64,000 nt of DNA from a bacterium (GCA_024743255.1 JANSWY010000012.1:32733-96732), one strand, 5' to 3'. Shown: positions 34,612 to 44,161, counted from the stretch's first letter. Notes: generated by a model from the sequence alone, not told the origin. A program made the numbers and translations.

Positions 34612-35491
34612 AACCATAGAAATACCAAAACCACCATTATTCAGCTTCCAGGAATGTCTGAGAATGCTAGATCGTAATGAGAATGAGATGTTGCATCGTG
34701 TTCATGATGGAGTTTATTCCAAGGTCTTTCTGATTAATGGAGAACTAATCCTTACAAGGGTATATGAAAGCGGGAATTCAATAGTAATTGATATTGAAGG
34801 AGACACAGAGACCAATGAGATTCTCAAATATTACTCTGACCTCTTGGATCTCAATAATGACATTTCTGAATTTTATGATAAACTGAGCGTTCATCCTGCT
34901 TTCAATTATATGCCGGAGGCTTTTAATGGATTAAGAGTTATTGGTGTTCCAAATATGTATGAATGTATTTGCTGGTGTATTATTGGTCAACAAATCAATC
35001 TAAGTTTTGCATACCAGGTGAAGCGAAGAATGGTTGAATCTTTTGGTCAACATTTAGAAGACAAGGGTCATGTCTATTATACATTTCCTGAATATAAAGT
35101 GATGGCTGAGGCCAATAAGAATGATCTTCTTGCCATGAAGTTCTCTAACAACAAAGCGGATTACTTAATTGGAATATCCAAAGAGTTTGCTGAAGGGAAG
35201 CTATCAAAAGAGCTGGTGGAACCTCTATCGCATGATGATCGAATCAAATTCTTAACTAGCTTTAGAGGAATAGGACAATGGACGGCCAACTATGTTTTAA
35301 TGAAATGCTTCCAGGACCCAAATAGCATTCCCTATGGTGATTCAGGTTTAAATGCTGCCATGATCCAACATGGTTATCAAAAATCAAGGGAGGAAATAGA
35401 TAAGGTTTTTGAGCCATTTGAGGGATGGAAGAGCTATTTATCCTTTTATCTATGGCGATCATTAAATAAAAATGAGCAGGTACCAACTTAG
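34604..35491 (+). CDS. DNA-3-methyladenine glycosylase, AlkA type
   Basis: A 295-residue HhH-GPD base-excision glycosylase. The helix-hairpin-helix is LTSFRGIGQWTANYVLMK and the catalytic aspartate is Asp246 in IPYGDSGLN; CICWCIIGQQINLSFAYQV is the conserved internal helix pair. The start is TTG 34604, directly after an in-frame TAA, and the next Met is residue 21. It removes 3-methyladenine and other alkylated bases and is translated together with the upstream Ada-like protein. The 3' end is embedded in a terminator. Confidence 0.9.
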   Translation: MSKTIEIPKPPLFSFQECLRMLDRNENEMLHRVHDGVYSKVFLINGELILTRVYESGNSIVIDIEGDTETNEILKYYSDLLDLNNDISEFYDKLSVHPAFNYMPEAFNGLRVIGVPNMYECICWCIIGQQINLSFAYQVKRRMVESFGQHLEDKGHVYYTFPEYKVMAEANKNDLLAMKFSNNKADYLIGISKEFAEGKLSKELVEPLSHDDRIKFLTSFRGIGQWTANYVLMKCFQDPNSIPYGDSGLNAAMIQHGYQKSREEIDKVFEPFEGWKSYLSFYLWRSLNKNEQVPT

Positions 35492-35507
35492 TAGCACCTG
35501 CTTGTTA
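35475..35507. terminator. Bidirectional terminator between alkA-like and dinB-like genes
   Basis: AGCAGGT (35475-35481) pairs with ACCTGCT (35496-35502). On the plus strand TTGTTATTT follows; on the minus strand CATTTTTATTT follows. The stem starts inside the last codons of the alkA-like gene, and the convergent DinB gene ends at 35509. Confidence 0.75.
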
Positions 35508-35508
35508 T

Positions 35509-36123
35509 TTATGTATTAGGGAATGAATCGTCTGCAAGAATTTCTTTGATCTGATCAATATGTCTAACTGTATGACCAGAAATAAATAGCACCAGTTGAT
35601 AAGTGTCGACTTTCCCAAATGGAAAATCAAAATACCTGTTTCTAAGATCCTGATCCGTAGTTTTTATAAAATCAATCTTTGTTTTGCGAAGCTTTTTAAA
35701 CTCATCTACAGTCCCTTCAGGGCTTCCAAATCTATTGGTAGGTTCCAACTCTGGTCTTGTTTTAACTTTGTTTTCTCTGCTGCCTATAATACCCAAGACT
35801 TCTTCATCCGACAACTTTACTTCAGATCTGCCGTCTGGGTTTGGTTCAGCTTGTAATGACATATCCAATGCCATAAAAAGTCCGGATTCTGTTGCAACAA
35901 TGTGCTCCAGACATTCAGCGATTGACCAGGAATCTTCAGAGCTTTTGTATTTCATCTGTTCATCACTGAGGCCTTTCACTATTTTGAGCAACTCTTTTTG
36001 AGAATCTGAGTAATGATCAATGGCTTTCTTTTTCTCTTCTTTCGTTAATGGTGTTTGTGCGAATGAAGAGCTGGCGAGAAGCAAAGCGAATAGATAAATG
36101 AATAATAATCTAGTATCTCTCAT
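35509..36123 (-). CDS. Exported DinB superfamily protein
   Basis: A 204-residue protein with a signal peptide (1-22, ending SFAQT) followed by a DinB-like four-helix bundle. The metal-binding histidines sit in WSIAECLEHIVATE and SGHTVRHIDQI. Members of the superfamily are metal-dependent transferases or hydrolases (for example bacillithiol S-transferases), and exported forms are frequent in Bacteroidota with unknown substrates. A short inverted repeat, TAGGTT-N7-AACCTA (36132-36150), lies 8 bp upstream of its start. Confidence 0.85.
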   Translation of the reverse strand: MRDTRLLFIYLFALLLASSSFAQTPLTKEEKKKAIDHYSDSQKELLKIVKGLSDEQMKYKSSEDSWSIAECLEHIVATESGLFMALDMSLQAEPNPDGRSEVKLSDEEVLGIIGSRENKVKTRPELEPTNRFGSPEGTVDEFKKLRKTKIDFIKTTDQDLRNRYFDFPFGKVDTYQLVLFISGHTVRHIDQIKEILADDSFPNT

Positions 36124-36274
36124 GTTTGTATTAGGTTTAATTTGAACCTAGGACGAGCTTCATGTCTTAAAAAGGACAGGCTATCAAATATTTTTCAGGA
36201 TCATGCTTCTCAAAACATGCGAATTGACAGATTTCTGGAAATTTTGGGGTTTTAGAATTAAATTTAATTACCAA

Positions 36275-36312
36275 CCAATCCATTGGAGGATTTCATAAAT
36301 CCGATAAATCGG
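36275..36312 (+). promoter_or_regulatory. Paired 12-bp palindromes upstream of the chemoreceptor gene
   Basis: CCAAT-CC-ATTGG (36275-36286) and CCGAT-AA-ATCGG (36301-36312) have centres 26 bp apart. The first contains TTG and the second TAAATCGG, which are 19 bp apart and could be weak -33 and -7 boxes, so each palindrome would cover one promoter element. The start codon is at 36338. Confidence 0.4.
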
Positions 36313-36337
36313 CAATTCGGACTAAACTATTAAACTA

Positions 36338-37804
36338 ATGCGCGCACTCAATCATGTAAGGGTATGGCTGCTATCCCTGTCAATAGTCATTAAAATGGGT
36401 ATCCTGTTTGGTGTTTTACTCATTATGTCAATTCTGACTTTCGTTTTTTTTAACCTGAGCTCTACAGATGAGATGGGGAAACTGATTGATATCTCAGGAA
36501 GAAACAGAATGTTGTCCCAAAAGATATCTTTTTACGCCATGCTTGAAGCATCCGGAGATAGTTCCGCGAATAAAGTAATGAATGATTTGATTCGACTTCA
36601 TGAAAGCAGTGTGGAACTGATTAAAAACGGTGGAGTCACTTCAGACAATTTAAAATTAACTGGAGTTGGTCATCAATTTGCAACCGAGATTTCAAAGATT
36701 GATGACTCATGGTCACAATTTTTGGTTTCGGTAAATGCTGTCAGGAGTGGTAAGGCTGAAAATACAAAAGTCTTAAGGAGTAGAGCACAAACCATGTTGG
36801 TATTGAACAACGATCTGGTTCAGGCTTTGGTGAGGTACAATAATCAGGTGAAAAGACGACTTGATATTATCTTTATCGGAATCTGTGTTAGTAATTTTTT
36901 GCTGATACTTATAGGCATGTTTATGACCAGAAAGGCTGTAATTAGTCCTGTGAAAAAAATTCAGGACTTCATTCAAAAAATTAACTCTGGTAAACTTAAT
37001 CATCAATTGAGCTTTAATAATTCGGATGAATTGGGATTAGTAATGGGTGGCCTTAATCAGATGGGGAGTAAGTTGAATGAGATCGTATTTCAGATTAGAA
37101 AGCAGGCTGATTTTATATCTGAAGCAAGTGAGGAATTGGACAGGCAATCTGCAGTATTAAGTGATGCGGCAAGTAATCAGGCCACAAGTGCAGAGGAGGT
37201 TTCAGCATCTATGGAAGAAATGGCCAGTACAATCGAACAAAATTCGCTCAACGCCATAAAGACAAAATCTATAACAGACGATACACTTATAAGCATGCAA
37301 AACATGGCTGATGGGGGAAGAAAGACTGTTGCCGCAATGAATGACATTTCTGGAAAAATAACCATTATCAATCAAATTGCTTCTCAAACAAATCTTCTTG
37401 CATTGAATGCGGCTGTGGAGGCCGCAAGGGCTGGAGAGCATGGTAAAGGATTTGCAGTGGTCGCTTCTGAAATTCGAAAATTAGCGGAATCAACTAAAAA
37501 GGCTGCTGACGAAATTTCATCTGTTTCTTCCAAAAATGTTGATTTAACTTCAGAAACTGAGGCAGCTTTGGATCAGACGTTGAGTAAATTGAATGAAACT
37601 GCAGCTCTAATTGCTGAAATCAGTAATGCCAGTCAGGAGCAAAAATTAGGTGCAGATCAGGTGAATGTGGCAGTACAATCCCTAACTGATCTCACACAGG
37701 AATCAGCAAACTCAGCGGAAAACTTTTCGATTTCTTCCAAACAATTGTCTAAGATGTCCAAGGAAATGAATGCTATGATTCAAGTATTTCAGACAAGTGA
37801 GTAG
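36338..37804 (+). CDS. Methyl-accepting chemotaxis protein
   Basis: A 488-residue chemoreceptor. Helix 1 is at about 20-42. It is followed by a periplasmic domain starting [20 protein letters not shown], the hallmark of the PilJ/NarX-type N-terminal domain (P-box-like), then helix 2 (about 177-196), a HAMP domain and the cytoplasmic signalling hairpin with [20 protein letters not shown] and the following [18 protein letters not shown]. No che genes adjoin it. In gliding Bacteroidota such receptors may feed type IV pili, gliding or c-di-GMP circuits rather than flagella. Confidence 0.92.
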   Translation: MRALNHVRVWLLSLSIVIKMGILFGVLLIMSILTFVFFNLSSTDEMGKLIDISGRNRMLSQKISFYAMLEASGDSSANKVMNDLIRLHESSVELIKNGGVTSDNLKLTGVGHQFATEISKIDDSWSQFLVSVNAVRSGKAENTKVLRSRAQTMLVLNNDLVQALVRYNNQVKRRLDIIFIGICVSNFLLILIGMFMTRKAVISPVKKIQDFIQKINSGKLNHQLSFNNSDELGLVMGGLNQMGSKLNEIVFQIRKQADFISEASEELDRQSAVLSDAASNQATSAEEVSASMEEMASTIEQNSLNAIKTKSITDDTLISMQNMADGGRKTVAAMNDISGKITIINQIASQTNLLALNAAVEAARAGEHGKGFAVVASEIRKLAESTKKAADEISSVSSKNVDLTSETEAALDQTLSKLNETAALIAEISNASQEQKLGADQVNVAVQSLTDLTQESANSAENFSISSKQLSKMSKEMNAMIQVFQTSE

Positions 37805-37818
37805 CAATACTTGTTGAT

Positions 37819-37851
37819 AATGAAAATAAACACGTGTTTTCTATTTTCATT
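37819..37851 (+). terminator. Hairpin terminator after the chemoreceptor gene
   Basis: AATGAAAATA (37819-37828) pairs with TATTTTCATT (37842-37851), enclosing the palindrome AAACACGTGTTT. It is AT-rich without a following T-run, yet the long stem right after the stop codon makes a transcript end likely. Confidence 0.5.
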
Positions 37852-37867
37852 CTGAGATACGAATTAA

Positions 37868-37875
37868 TAAATTTG
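37868..37875 (+). promoter_or_regulatory. -7 box (TAAATTTG) of glnS
   Basis: TAAATTTG matches the Bacteroidota -7 consensus TAnnTTTG exactly and would give a leader of about 20 nt to the glnS ATG at 37902. No clean TTG -33 box lies at the expected distance (TTC at 37846). Confidence 0.4.
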
Positions 37876-37901
37876 CCCCTTCATTTTTGAGAATTGCATA
37901 A

Positions 37902-39578
37902 ATGTCAGAAGAAGAAAAATCGCTCAATTTTTTAGAGCAAATTGTAGAAGAGGATATCTCTGGTGGATTAGGAGCTGATAAACTAAGATTCAGGTTTCCT
38001 CCTGAACCAAATGGCTATTTACATATTGGTCATACCAAGGCGATTGGAATCAGCTTTGGTTTGGGCGAGAAGTATAATGCCCCAGTAAACTTAAGGTTTG
38101 ACGACACTAACCCTACAAAGGAAGAACAAGAGTATGTGGATGCCATCAAAGAAGATGTAGCATGGCTTGGTTACAAATGGGATAAGGAATGTTACTCATC
38201 TGACTATTTTCAGCAATTGTATGATTGGGCGGTTCATCTTATTAAGCAAGATAAAGCTTATGTTGACTCTCAGTCATCTGAAGCAATGGCGGAGCAAAAA
38301 GGGACACCAACAACTCCTGGAACCAATAGTCCTTACAGAGATAGATCGGTAGAGGAGAACCTTGACTTGTTCGACAGAATGAAAAAAGGTGAGTTTGATG
38401 AAGGAACTCATGTGCTACGAGCCAAGATCGACATGACCCATACCAATATGCTGATGAGAGATCCTCTGATGTATAGAATTGTGAAGAAAAGTCATCACAG
38501 AACTGGTGATGATTGGTGCATCTACCCAATGTATGATTGGACTCACGGTGAAAGTGATTACATAGAGCAAGTTTCTCATTCATTATGTTCATTGGAATTT
38601 AAACCACATAGAGAGCTATATGAATGGTTTCTTAATCAGGTAACTGATACGGATAAATTGGTTCCAAAGCAAAGAGAATTTGCAAGACTGAATCTCAACT
38701 ATACAGTGATGAGTAAAAGAAAGCTGCTCAAACTGGTAGAAGATGGAGTTGTTTCTGGCTGGGATGATCCTAGAATGCCAACTGTTTCTGCGTTGAGAAG
38801 AAGGGGATACACTCCTGCGGCTATCCGTACTTTTATTGATAAAGTTGGAGTTGCCAAAAGAGATAATATTATCGATTTATCATTACTTGAGTTCTGCGTT
38901 AGGGAAGACCTTAATAAAATAGCTCCAAGGGTAATGACTGTTCTGAACCCTGTGAAATTGGTCATCACGAATTATCCAGAAGGGGAGGAAGAATGGCTTA
39001 CAGCAGAGAATAACCCAGAAGATGAAGCCGCAGGCAACCGTGAGGTTCCTTTTTCAAGAGAGTTGTATGTTGAACAAGAGGATTTCAAAGAAGAAGCCAA
39101 CAGGAAATTCTTCAGACTAACTCTGGGAAAAGAGGTAAGGCTTAAAAACGCTTATATCATTAAGGGTGAAAGTGTGGTAAAGGATGATCAGGGGAATATC
39201 ACTGAGATTCACTGTACTTATGATCCAAAGAGTAAGAGTGGAAGCGGAACTGAGGAAAGTCTAAGAAAAGTAAAAGGGACACTTCACTGGGTTTCTATCA
39301 AACATGCAGTTCCTGTTGAGGTAAGACAATACGATCGTCTATTTATGGATGAAGCTCCGGATGGGCATAAAGACAAAGATTTTATGGAATTCCTAAATCC
39401 GGATTCTTTACAAGTTGTAACAGGATATGCTGAACCAAGTTTGAAAACAGTTCAACCAGGAGAAAGATTTCAGTTCCAAAGATTGGGCTACTTCTGTGTA
39501 GATAAAGATAGCTCTGAGGGAAATATTGTCTTTAATAAGACCGTAGGACTCAGGGACAACTGGGCCAAGAAATCATAA
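37902..39578 (+). CDS. glnS: Glutaminyl-tRNA synthetase
   Basis: A full-length 558-residue class I synthetase charging tRNA-Gln. The HIGH motif is at residues 41-44 (PNGYLHIGHTKAI), FDDTNPTKEEQEYVDAIKED follows, and the KMSKS equivalent is MSKRK beginning at residue 270. The C-terminal anticodon-binding barrel contains GTLHWVSIKHAVPVEVRQYD and ends TVGLRDNWAK. Its presence implies direct Gln charging in this organism. A short exported-protein gene follows 4 bp later. Confidence 0.96.
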   Translation: MSEEEKSLNFLEQIVEEDISGGLGADKLRFRFPPEPNGYLHIGHTKAIGISFGLGEKYNAPVNLRFDDTNPTKEEQEYVDAIKEDVAWLGYKWDKECYSSDYFQQLYDWAVHLIKQDKAYVDSQSSEAMAEQKGTPTTPGTNSPYRDRSVEENLDLFDRMKKGEFDEGTHVLRAKIDMTHTNMLMRDPLMYRIVKKSHHRTGDDWCIYPMYDWTHGESDYIEQVSHSLCSLEFKPHRELYEWFLNQVTDTDKLVPKQREFARLNLNYTVMSKRKLLKLVEDGVVSGWDDPRMPTVSALRRRGYTPAAIRTFIDKVGVAKRDNIIDLSLLEFCVREDLNKIAPRVMTVLNPVKLVITNYPEGEEEWLTAENNPEDEAAGNREVPFSRELYVEQEDFKEEANRKFFRLTLGKEVRLKNAYIIKGESVVKDDQGNITEIHCTYDPKSKSGSGTEESLRKVKGTLHWVSIKHAVPVEVRQYDRLFMDEAPDGHKDKDFMEFLNPDSLQVVTGYAEPSLKTVQPGERFQFQRLGYFCVDKDSSEGNIVFNKTVGLRDNWAKKS

Positions 39579-39582
39579 AATT

Positions 39583-40263
39583 ATGAAATTGAAAAAATCG
39601 TCATTTGTCTTTTTATTAATCTTTAGTATTTCTTTCACATTCTTGAGCGCTCAAACACCGTCTGGGCGTGCGGAATTGGTTGAACAGATGTGTAAATCGT
39701 TAGAAAGATCATCGCATTTGGAAGATGCTGAAAGATTAGAAATGGTAATGAATAACTATTTGTACCCATATCTTGATCGATTACAAGATGGTGATCCCGA
39801 GAAGGTTGGATATGAAATTTATATGAGACTTCAATCTAAATGTCTTGAATTTAGTGATTTATTACACAGGTTATATCCGGTATACGGTGACTGGGAAAGG
39901 ATCTATGAATTACCTGAATCTAAATTAGATAAGAAAAGTTGTAAGCGCATTTCTAAATACGGCAAATTATGGTATTTGGAATCAACGGATGGTTCTAAGG
40001 TTTTTATAGATCTTGGTAAGAAAACATGGGTGGATAAGTTTGCAGATGGTACTTCTTCAAAACTGGACTTTAAATGGATAGATGCGTGCGAGTTTGAAAT
40101 ATCATTTGTTGAAAGCACTAACCCCAGTAGAAAAGCCATTTGTAATCCTGGAGATACATTTAGATACCGTTTGATTGAGATTGAAGGGGAGGCTTATAAA
40201 ACAACTTTAGAAATTCCTGGTACAGAGGACTATTCTTCATTCAAAATATACTTCGAGAATTAG
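39583..40263 (+). CDS. Exported hypothetical protein
   Basis: A 226-residue protein with a signal peptide (1-23, TFLSAQT). The mature part has a helical first half (residues 25-95, Glu/Leu-rich with conserved-looking Cys37 and Cys86) and a beta-rich second half (WYLESTDGSKVFIDLGKKTW). I recognise no family. It begins 4 bp after glnS and so is co-transcribed with it, though a functional link is doubtful. It ends at a strong terminator. Confidence 0.7.
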   Translation: MKLKKSSFVFLLIFSISFTFLSAQTPSGRAELVEQMCKSLERSSHLEDAERLEMVMNNYLYPYLDRLQDGDPEKVGYEIYMRLQSKCLEFSDLLHRLYPVYGDWERIYELPESKLDKKSCKRISKYGKLWYLESTDGSKVFIDLGKKTWVDKFADGTSSKLDFKWIDACEFEISFVESTNPSRKAICNPGDTFRYRLIEIEGEAYKTTLEIPGTEDYSSFKIYFEN

Positions 40264-40310
40264 ATAATACCCCTTGCGGGTCGAGGGACCTGCAAGGGGA
40301 TTATTATCAA
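40263..40310. terminator. Strong, probably bidirectional terminator
   Basis: CCCCTTGC (40270-40277) pairs with GCAAGGGG (40291-40298), extended inside by GGGTC/GACCT and outside by TAATA/TTATTA with a bulge; T-rich sequence flanks it on both sides. It separates the glnS operon from the convergent phosphatase gene (end 40326). Confidence 0.8.
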
Positions 40311-40325
40311 TAATTTCGTAAAGAG

Positions 40326-41294
40326 TTACACCCCCTGACTGACTTTAGGAATACTATAAGAATAAATCACTTCTCCATCTGAATTTACAAACTGGCACAA
40401 CAGCTTGTCTTTTGTGACAGATATAGTCATAAATCCGGGAACTGATTCAGCAAAAAGAGTAGTCTCCAATTTTCCAGTAGGCCTAACTTCAGATCCGGCA
40501 CCAGAAACGAAATGGTGAATACTACCTTCTGGTTTTACATGTTGTAAATCATGCTCATGGCCAGCTAGATAGGCCACAACATTGTGCTTCTTCAGCCTTT
40601 CCTCCAGATGAAGCCTCACATAGTTTTTGTCGTCAACCCTTTTTCCTCCTGTGTACATTGGGTGGTGGCCAACTACAATTTTATAATCAGTTTCAATATC
40701 CAGTACTTCATCCATCCATGCTAATTGCTTGGTTGTGTCTTGAGTTGATATTTTATCACTATACTTGTCTTCTTCGTAATATTCATCGTTCAGCGGACTA
40801 GTATCAAGGAATATGATTCTTGCTGTTGCTCCATCATCGGATTCAATGTCTTTATAGAAATAGCGATCCGGCATATTCCATCTTTGACTGATATTGGTAT
40901 AATCAATCTGAGCCTGTGCGTTTCCTCTGTAATCGTGATTGCCAAGAGCCACATACCATGGGCAGAAAAGCATGAATCCTGAGTAGATGTTTTCGTATGA
41001 TGAAATAAGGTAAGGATCAGAAGTACTTGCAACACCATTTGGATAGAAGTTATCTCCAGTGCTGATTACAATTTCTGGTTCCATAGTATAACCAGTCTTA
41101 TTCATTTGATCAGCAACTTCTTGTTGATTGTCGTGACCATTTCGTCCCCAATCTCCAATTACATACATGTGGTATGCATCTTCAATTACTTCTAATTTTG
41201 ATTTTTGTTCTTCTGCTTGCTCTGAACTTCCGTTGCTTGGAGTACATGCGTAAAACAGACATAAAATTGAAATTATAGCTAAAAAGTGTCTCAT
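40326..41294 (-). CDS. Lipoprotein metallophosphatase of the tartrate-resistant acid phosphatase type
   Basis: A 322-residue protein with a lipobox (FYACTPS, Cys17). The binuclear metal-site motifs of purple acid phosphatase are all present in order: GDWGRNG, STGDNFYPNG, GNHDYRG, VVGHHPMYTGG and AGHEHDLQH. It resembles animal ACP5 in domain layout and size and should release phosphate from phosphomonoesters at the cell surface or in the periplasm. It is directly downstream of a TBDR gene, separated by an attenuating hairpin, suggesting that receptor and phosphatase work on the same phosphorylated nutrient. Confidence 0.9.
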   Translation of the reverse strand: MRHFLAIISILCLFYACTPSNGSSEQAEEQKSKLEVIEDAYHMYVIGDWGRNGHDNQQEVADQMNKTGYTMEPEIVISTGDNFYPNGVASTSDPYLISSYENIYSGFMLFCPWYVALGNHDYRGNAQAQIDYTNISQRWNMPDRYFYKDIESDDGATARIIFLDTSPLNDEYYEEDKYSDKISTQDTTKQLAWMDEVLDIETDYKIVVGHHPMYTGGKRVDDKNYVRLHLEERLKKHNVVAYLAGHEHDLQHVKPEGSIHHFVSGAGSEVRPTGKLETTLFAESVPGFMTISVTKDKLLCQFVNSDGEVIYSYSIPKVSQGV

Positions 41295-41306
41295 AGAATA
41301 AAATTG

Positions 41307-41340
41307 AGGCAGCCCATGAAATAGAACTCATGGGTTGCCT
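41307..41340 (-). terminator. Hairpin between the TBDR and phosphatase genes
   Basis: AGGCAGCCCATGA (41307-41319) pairs with TCATGGGTTGCCT (41328-41340) apart from one G-T pair. On the minus strand it follows the TBDR stop and precedes the phosphatase ATG by 13 bp, with only CAATTTTATT after it. It probably ends part of the TBDR transcripts and lowers phosphatase expression. Confidence 0.7.
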
Positions 41341-41353
41341 TTTGATATTTTGA

Positions 41354-44161
41354 TTATTTAAACATGTCGAATTTAACACCAACGTTGAATCTGGTACTGT
41401 AATATTCCGCTTGCATAGTTCTTTCCTGAACTCCCTGGTAATATCTAAGTGCCTGGTTAGTCAGGTTATTCGCTTCTGCAAAAACTCTCCAGTTTGCTGT
41501 GAATGCATAAGATGCGTTTACATCTAAGAAAAGTTGCTCATCGTAGTATCTGTCAGTGAAAGCTTCTCCACCTACTTCATCGATATAATCTCCTGAGTAA
41601 TTCAATGAACCTCTGATAATAAACCTCTTAGTCTCATAGGAAAGAGAAGCGTTGAAAAGGTTCTTAGCCGTTCCAGGTAATCCGATTTCTTCTCTTAAGT
41701 CACCATCCTCAGTTGCTACACCAGTAGCTTTAGAATCAGTGTAAGTATAGTTAAGGTAAATTCCTATTCCTTTTAATGCTCCAGGCAGGAAATCAAGTTG
41801 CCTTTGGATTGATACTTCCATTCCATTGATTGTTCCATCACCACCATTTTGAGGTTGGAATACGTCAAATCCAGCAGCATTTTGTGAAGCAGCAACGTAA
41901 ATGAAATCATCAACATTTTTATTGAAGTATCCAACTGACACTAAACCAATTGTCTTAAAGTAGTTTTCTACTGAAAGGTCTAGGTTCATCGCAGTAGTTG
42001 GATTCAACTCTGGATTACCAAGAAAAAGTTCTTCATCTTCAACTCTGTTGTCCTGGTAAGGTACAAGATCAAAGTAGTTCGGTCTTGCTAAAGAGTTTGT
42101 CCATGCTGCTCTAACAATTAAGTTAGGATTAACATCATACTTAAGGTGTACACCTGGTAGAACATTGGTATAACTATCAGTTAATGTAACTTCTTCAATG
42201 AAATCTTCTTCATTTTCAACTACGTTACCTGAGTATTCTAAGTCAGTATACTCTATTCTTAATCCAGCAGTTGCTGAAAGTTTGGAAGTTAAATCATACT
42301 GGATCATTCCATATCCAGCGATGATAGATTCGTTTGCATTGTAGTTTACTGCAAGGTATTCATCAGGTTTGTCTTCAGCTTCGAAGATTGTGCTGTTGTT
42401 AAGGTCTAAATCACCTAACCATACTTCTGAAGCATATTCACCAGCCATGTATTGGCTTCCTGGTAAGAAGTCGCTATCTGTTTTATTGGTTCTTGCTACT
42501 AAGTCAAGAGATTCAATTTCATCGCCAATAGGAGAGAACTCAATAAAGCTATTGTCCCTTGATTTTTCTTTTCCTCTGTATCTACCACCAAACTTCACAA
42601 ACCCTTTCTGAGATACTGGAAGTTTAAGGTCAATTCTACCGGCTAATTCAGTTTCATCAGTGAATTGAGTTTCTTCAGTGATTTCATTCAATTCAAATAA
42701 TGATAAATCCTGGATTGATGCATCGTTTCCTGCAAGAGAAGTGCCATCACTTGGAGCAGGAGTGAAGTTAGGGAATTCAGGGTCTGATATATCCTGGAAG
42801 AAAAGCATTCCTTGTTGTTCATCTTCACCATCAACCTCAATTTCAGGCTCAGCTACATACTCCGCATATCTCTCATTCTGACGCTCTTCAGAAGCCTTTG
42901 ACCAAGCTCCTGACCATGTTAGCTCTGCCTTACCAAGAAGGTGTTCGCCACCTAGAGAAAAGCTTTGAACCCTTTGATCTTCCAATCTTCTGTAATCAAC
43001 TCTATCATTTCCTATTCCACCTTTGGTTTGTCTTTCCAACACGCCTACAAATGAAACTCCGGATGCATCTGGTTCTGAAATGTCTCCATAGACAGTTCTG
43101 TATCTGTTTTCCCAATCATCTCTCCAGTTGTACATGCTACTGAAGAATAATTTGTTTGTTGGATTAATTTCGTAATCAAGATTCAAAGAGATACTTCTTC
43201 TGATTCTTTGTACTTCATAAGTTCTGATCTGGAACTCCTCCACATAAGCCGGAACATTATCTCCTTCAGCCCATTCTGCTTCAATGTTATCAGATCCAAG
43301 TTGGTGATCGTTGTATGACATGCTTAGAACAGCACCCAATTTATTATTTAAGAACTTATCGCCATATATAAGACCTCCAGTCCATATTGGTTTTTCAGAA
43401 AGAGCATTGTAACCGCTAGCAAAAGTTGCTGAAATTCTTTGTCCTTCCGGAGCTGATCTTGTAGTAAGGTTTACAGCACCACCAATTGCGTCAGCGTCCA
43501 TATCAGGTGTTATTGCTTTACTTACTTCAATGGTTTGAATCATATCAGCAGGGATAAGGTCCATTTGGATGTTTCTGTTGTCACCTTCTGCAGAAGGAAT
43601 CCTGTTACCGTTGATCATCACTGTGTTAAGCTGTGGAGCAAGACCTCTGATAATGATGTTTCTTGCTTCTCCCTGGTCTCCTTGCATGGTAATACCAGGA
43701 ATTCTTTTTACAGCGTCACCAATGTTAGCATCCGGAAATCTACCGATTTGATCTGCTGCAACTACATTGGTGATATTTTGGTTGGTTCTTTGTCTGTTTA
43801 TTGCTTTTGCTTGTCCTTTAAGTCTGTCACCAAGTACCAATACTTCGTTCCCAATCAATACTCCTGGTTCCATTCTTACAGATTCTACATTTGTAAGACC
43901 ATTCACTTCAATTTCTTGTGTGATTGGCTTGTAACCAATGAAGTTGATAATCAATACTTGTTGACCTTGAGGGACATTAATAAGGTAATATTTACCTTCA
44001 AGATCGGTAGTTGCACCGCGTTTGTCTATACCTTCAACTTGCACCCTAGCACCAATTAATGGTAGACCGTTCTCATCAAGCACTTTCCCTTGTACAACTT
44101 CTTGCCCGTAACTGATAGAAGCAACAAGGAGGATAGTTAAAAAAGTGTAAAAGATTTTCAT
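41354..44161 (-). CDS. TonB-dependent receptor (TonB-Xanth-Caul-like)
   Basis: A 935-residue outer-membrane receptor. The frame is open 30 codons further, but ATG 44161 gives the proper signal peptide MKIFYTFLTILLVASISYGQ. A carboxypeptidase-regulatory domain follows (residues 20-105, with GKVLDENGLPLIGARVQVEG). The plug is about 120-245 (RFPDANIGDAVKRIPGITMQ, then DADAIGGAVNLTTR), and a 22-strand barrel ends NVGVKFDMFK. The barrel style (ATFASGYNALSEKP) matches the Xanthomonas/Caulobacter receptor group, whose ligands include carbohydrates and phospho-compounds. There is no SusD partner. The next gene encodes a surface phosphatase. Confidence 0.92.
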   Translation of the reverse strand: MKIFYTFLTILLVASISYGQEVVQGKVLDENGLPLIGARVQVEGIDKRGATTDLEGKYYLINVPQGQQVLIINFIGYKPITQEIEVNGLTNVESVRMEPGVLIGNEVLVLGDRLKGQAKAINRQRTNQNITNVVAADQIGRFPDANIGDAVKRIPGITMQGDQGEARNIIIRGLAPQLNTVMINGNRIPSAEGDNRNIQMDLIPADMIQTIEVSKAITPDMDADAIGGAVNLTTRSAPEGQRISATFASGYNALSEKPIWTGGLIYGDKFLNNKLGAVLSMSYNDHQLGSDNIEAEWAEGDNVPAYVEEFQIRTYEVQRIRRSISLNLDYEINPTNKLFFSSMYNWRDDWENRYRTVYGDISEPDASGVSFVGVLERQTKGGIGNDRVDYRRLEDQRVQSFSLGGEHLLGKAELTWSGAWSKASEERQNERYAEYVAEPEIEVDGEDEQQGMLFFQDISDPEFPNFTPAPSDGTSLAGNDASIQDLSLFELNEITEETQFTDETELAGRIDLKLPVSQKGFVKFGGRYRGKEKSRDNSFIEFSPIGDEIESLDLVARTNKTDSDFLPGSQYMAGEYASEVWLGDLDLNNSTIFEAEDKPDEYLAVNYNANESIIAGYGMIQYDLTSKLSATAGLRIEYTDLEYSGNVVENEEDFIEEVTLTDSYTNVLPGVHLKYDVNPNLIVRAAWTNSLARPNYFDLVPYQDNRVEDEELFLGNPELNPTTAMNLDLSVENYFKTIGLVSVGYFNKNVDDFIYVAASQNAAGFDVFQPQNGGDGTINGMEVSIQRQLDFLPGALKGIGIYLNYTYTDSKATGVATEDGDLREEIGLPGTAKNLFNASLSYETKRFIIRGSLNYSGDYIDEVGGEAFTDRYYDEQLFLDVNASYAFTANWRVFAEANNLTNQALRYYQGVQERTMQAEYYSTRFNVGVKFDMFK

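Noticed and set aside
43535..44059. 174-codon plus-strand frame inside the TBDR gene
   Set aside because: It is antisense to the conserved carboxypeptidase-regulatory and plug domains and its translation (Cys/His/Tyr/Phe-rich) resembles no protein family.
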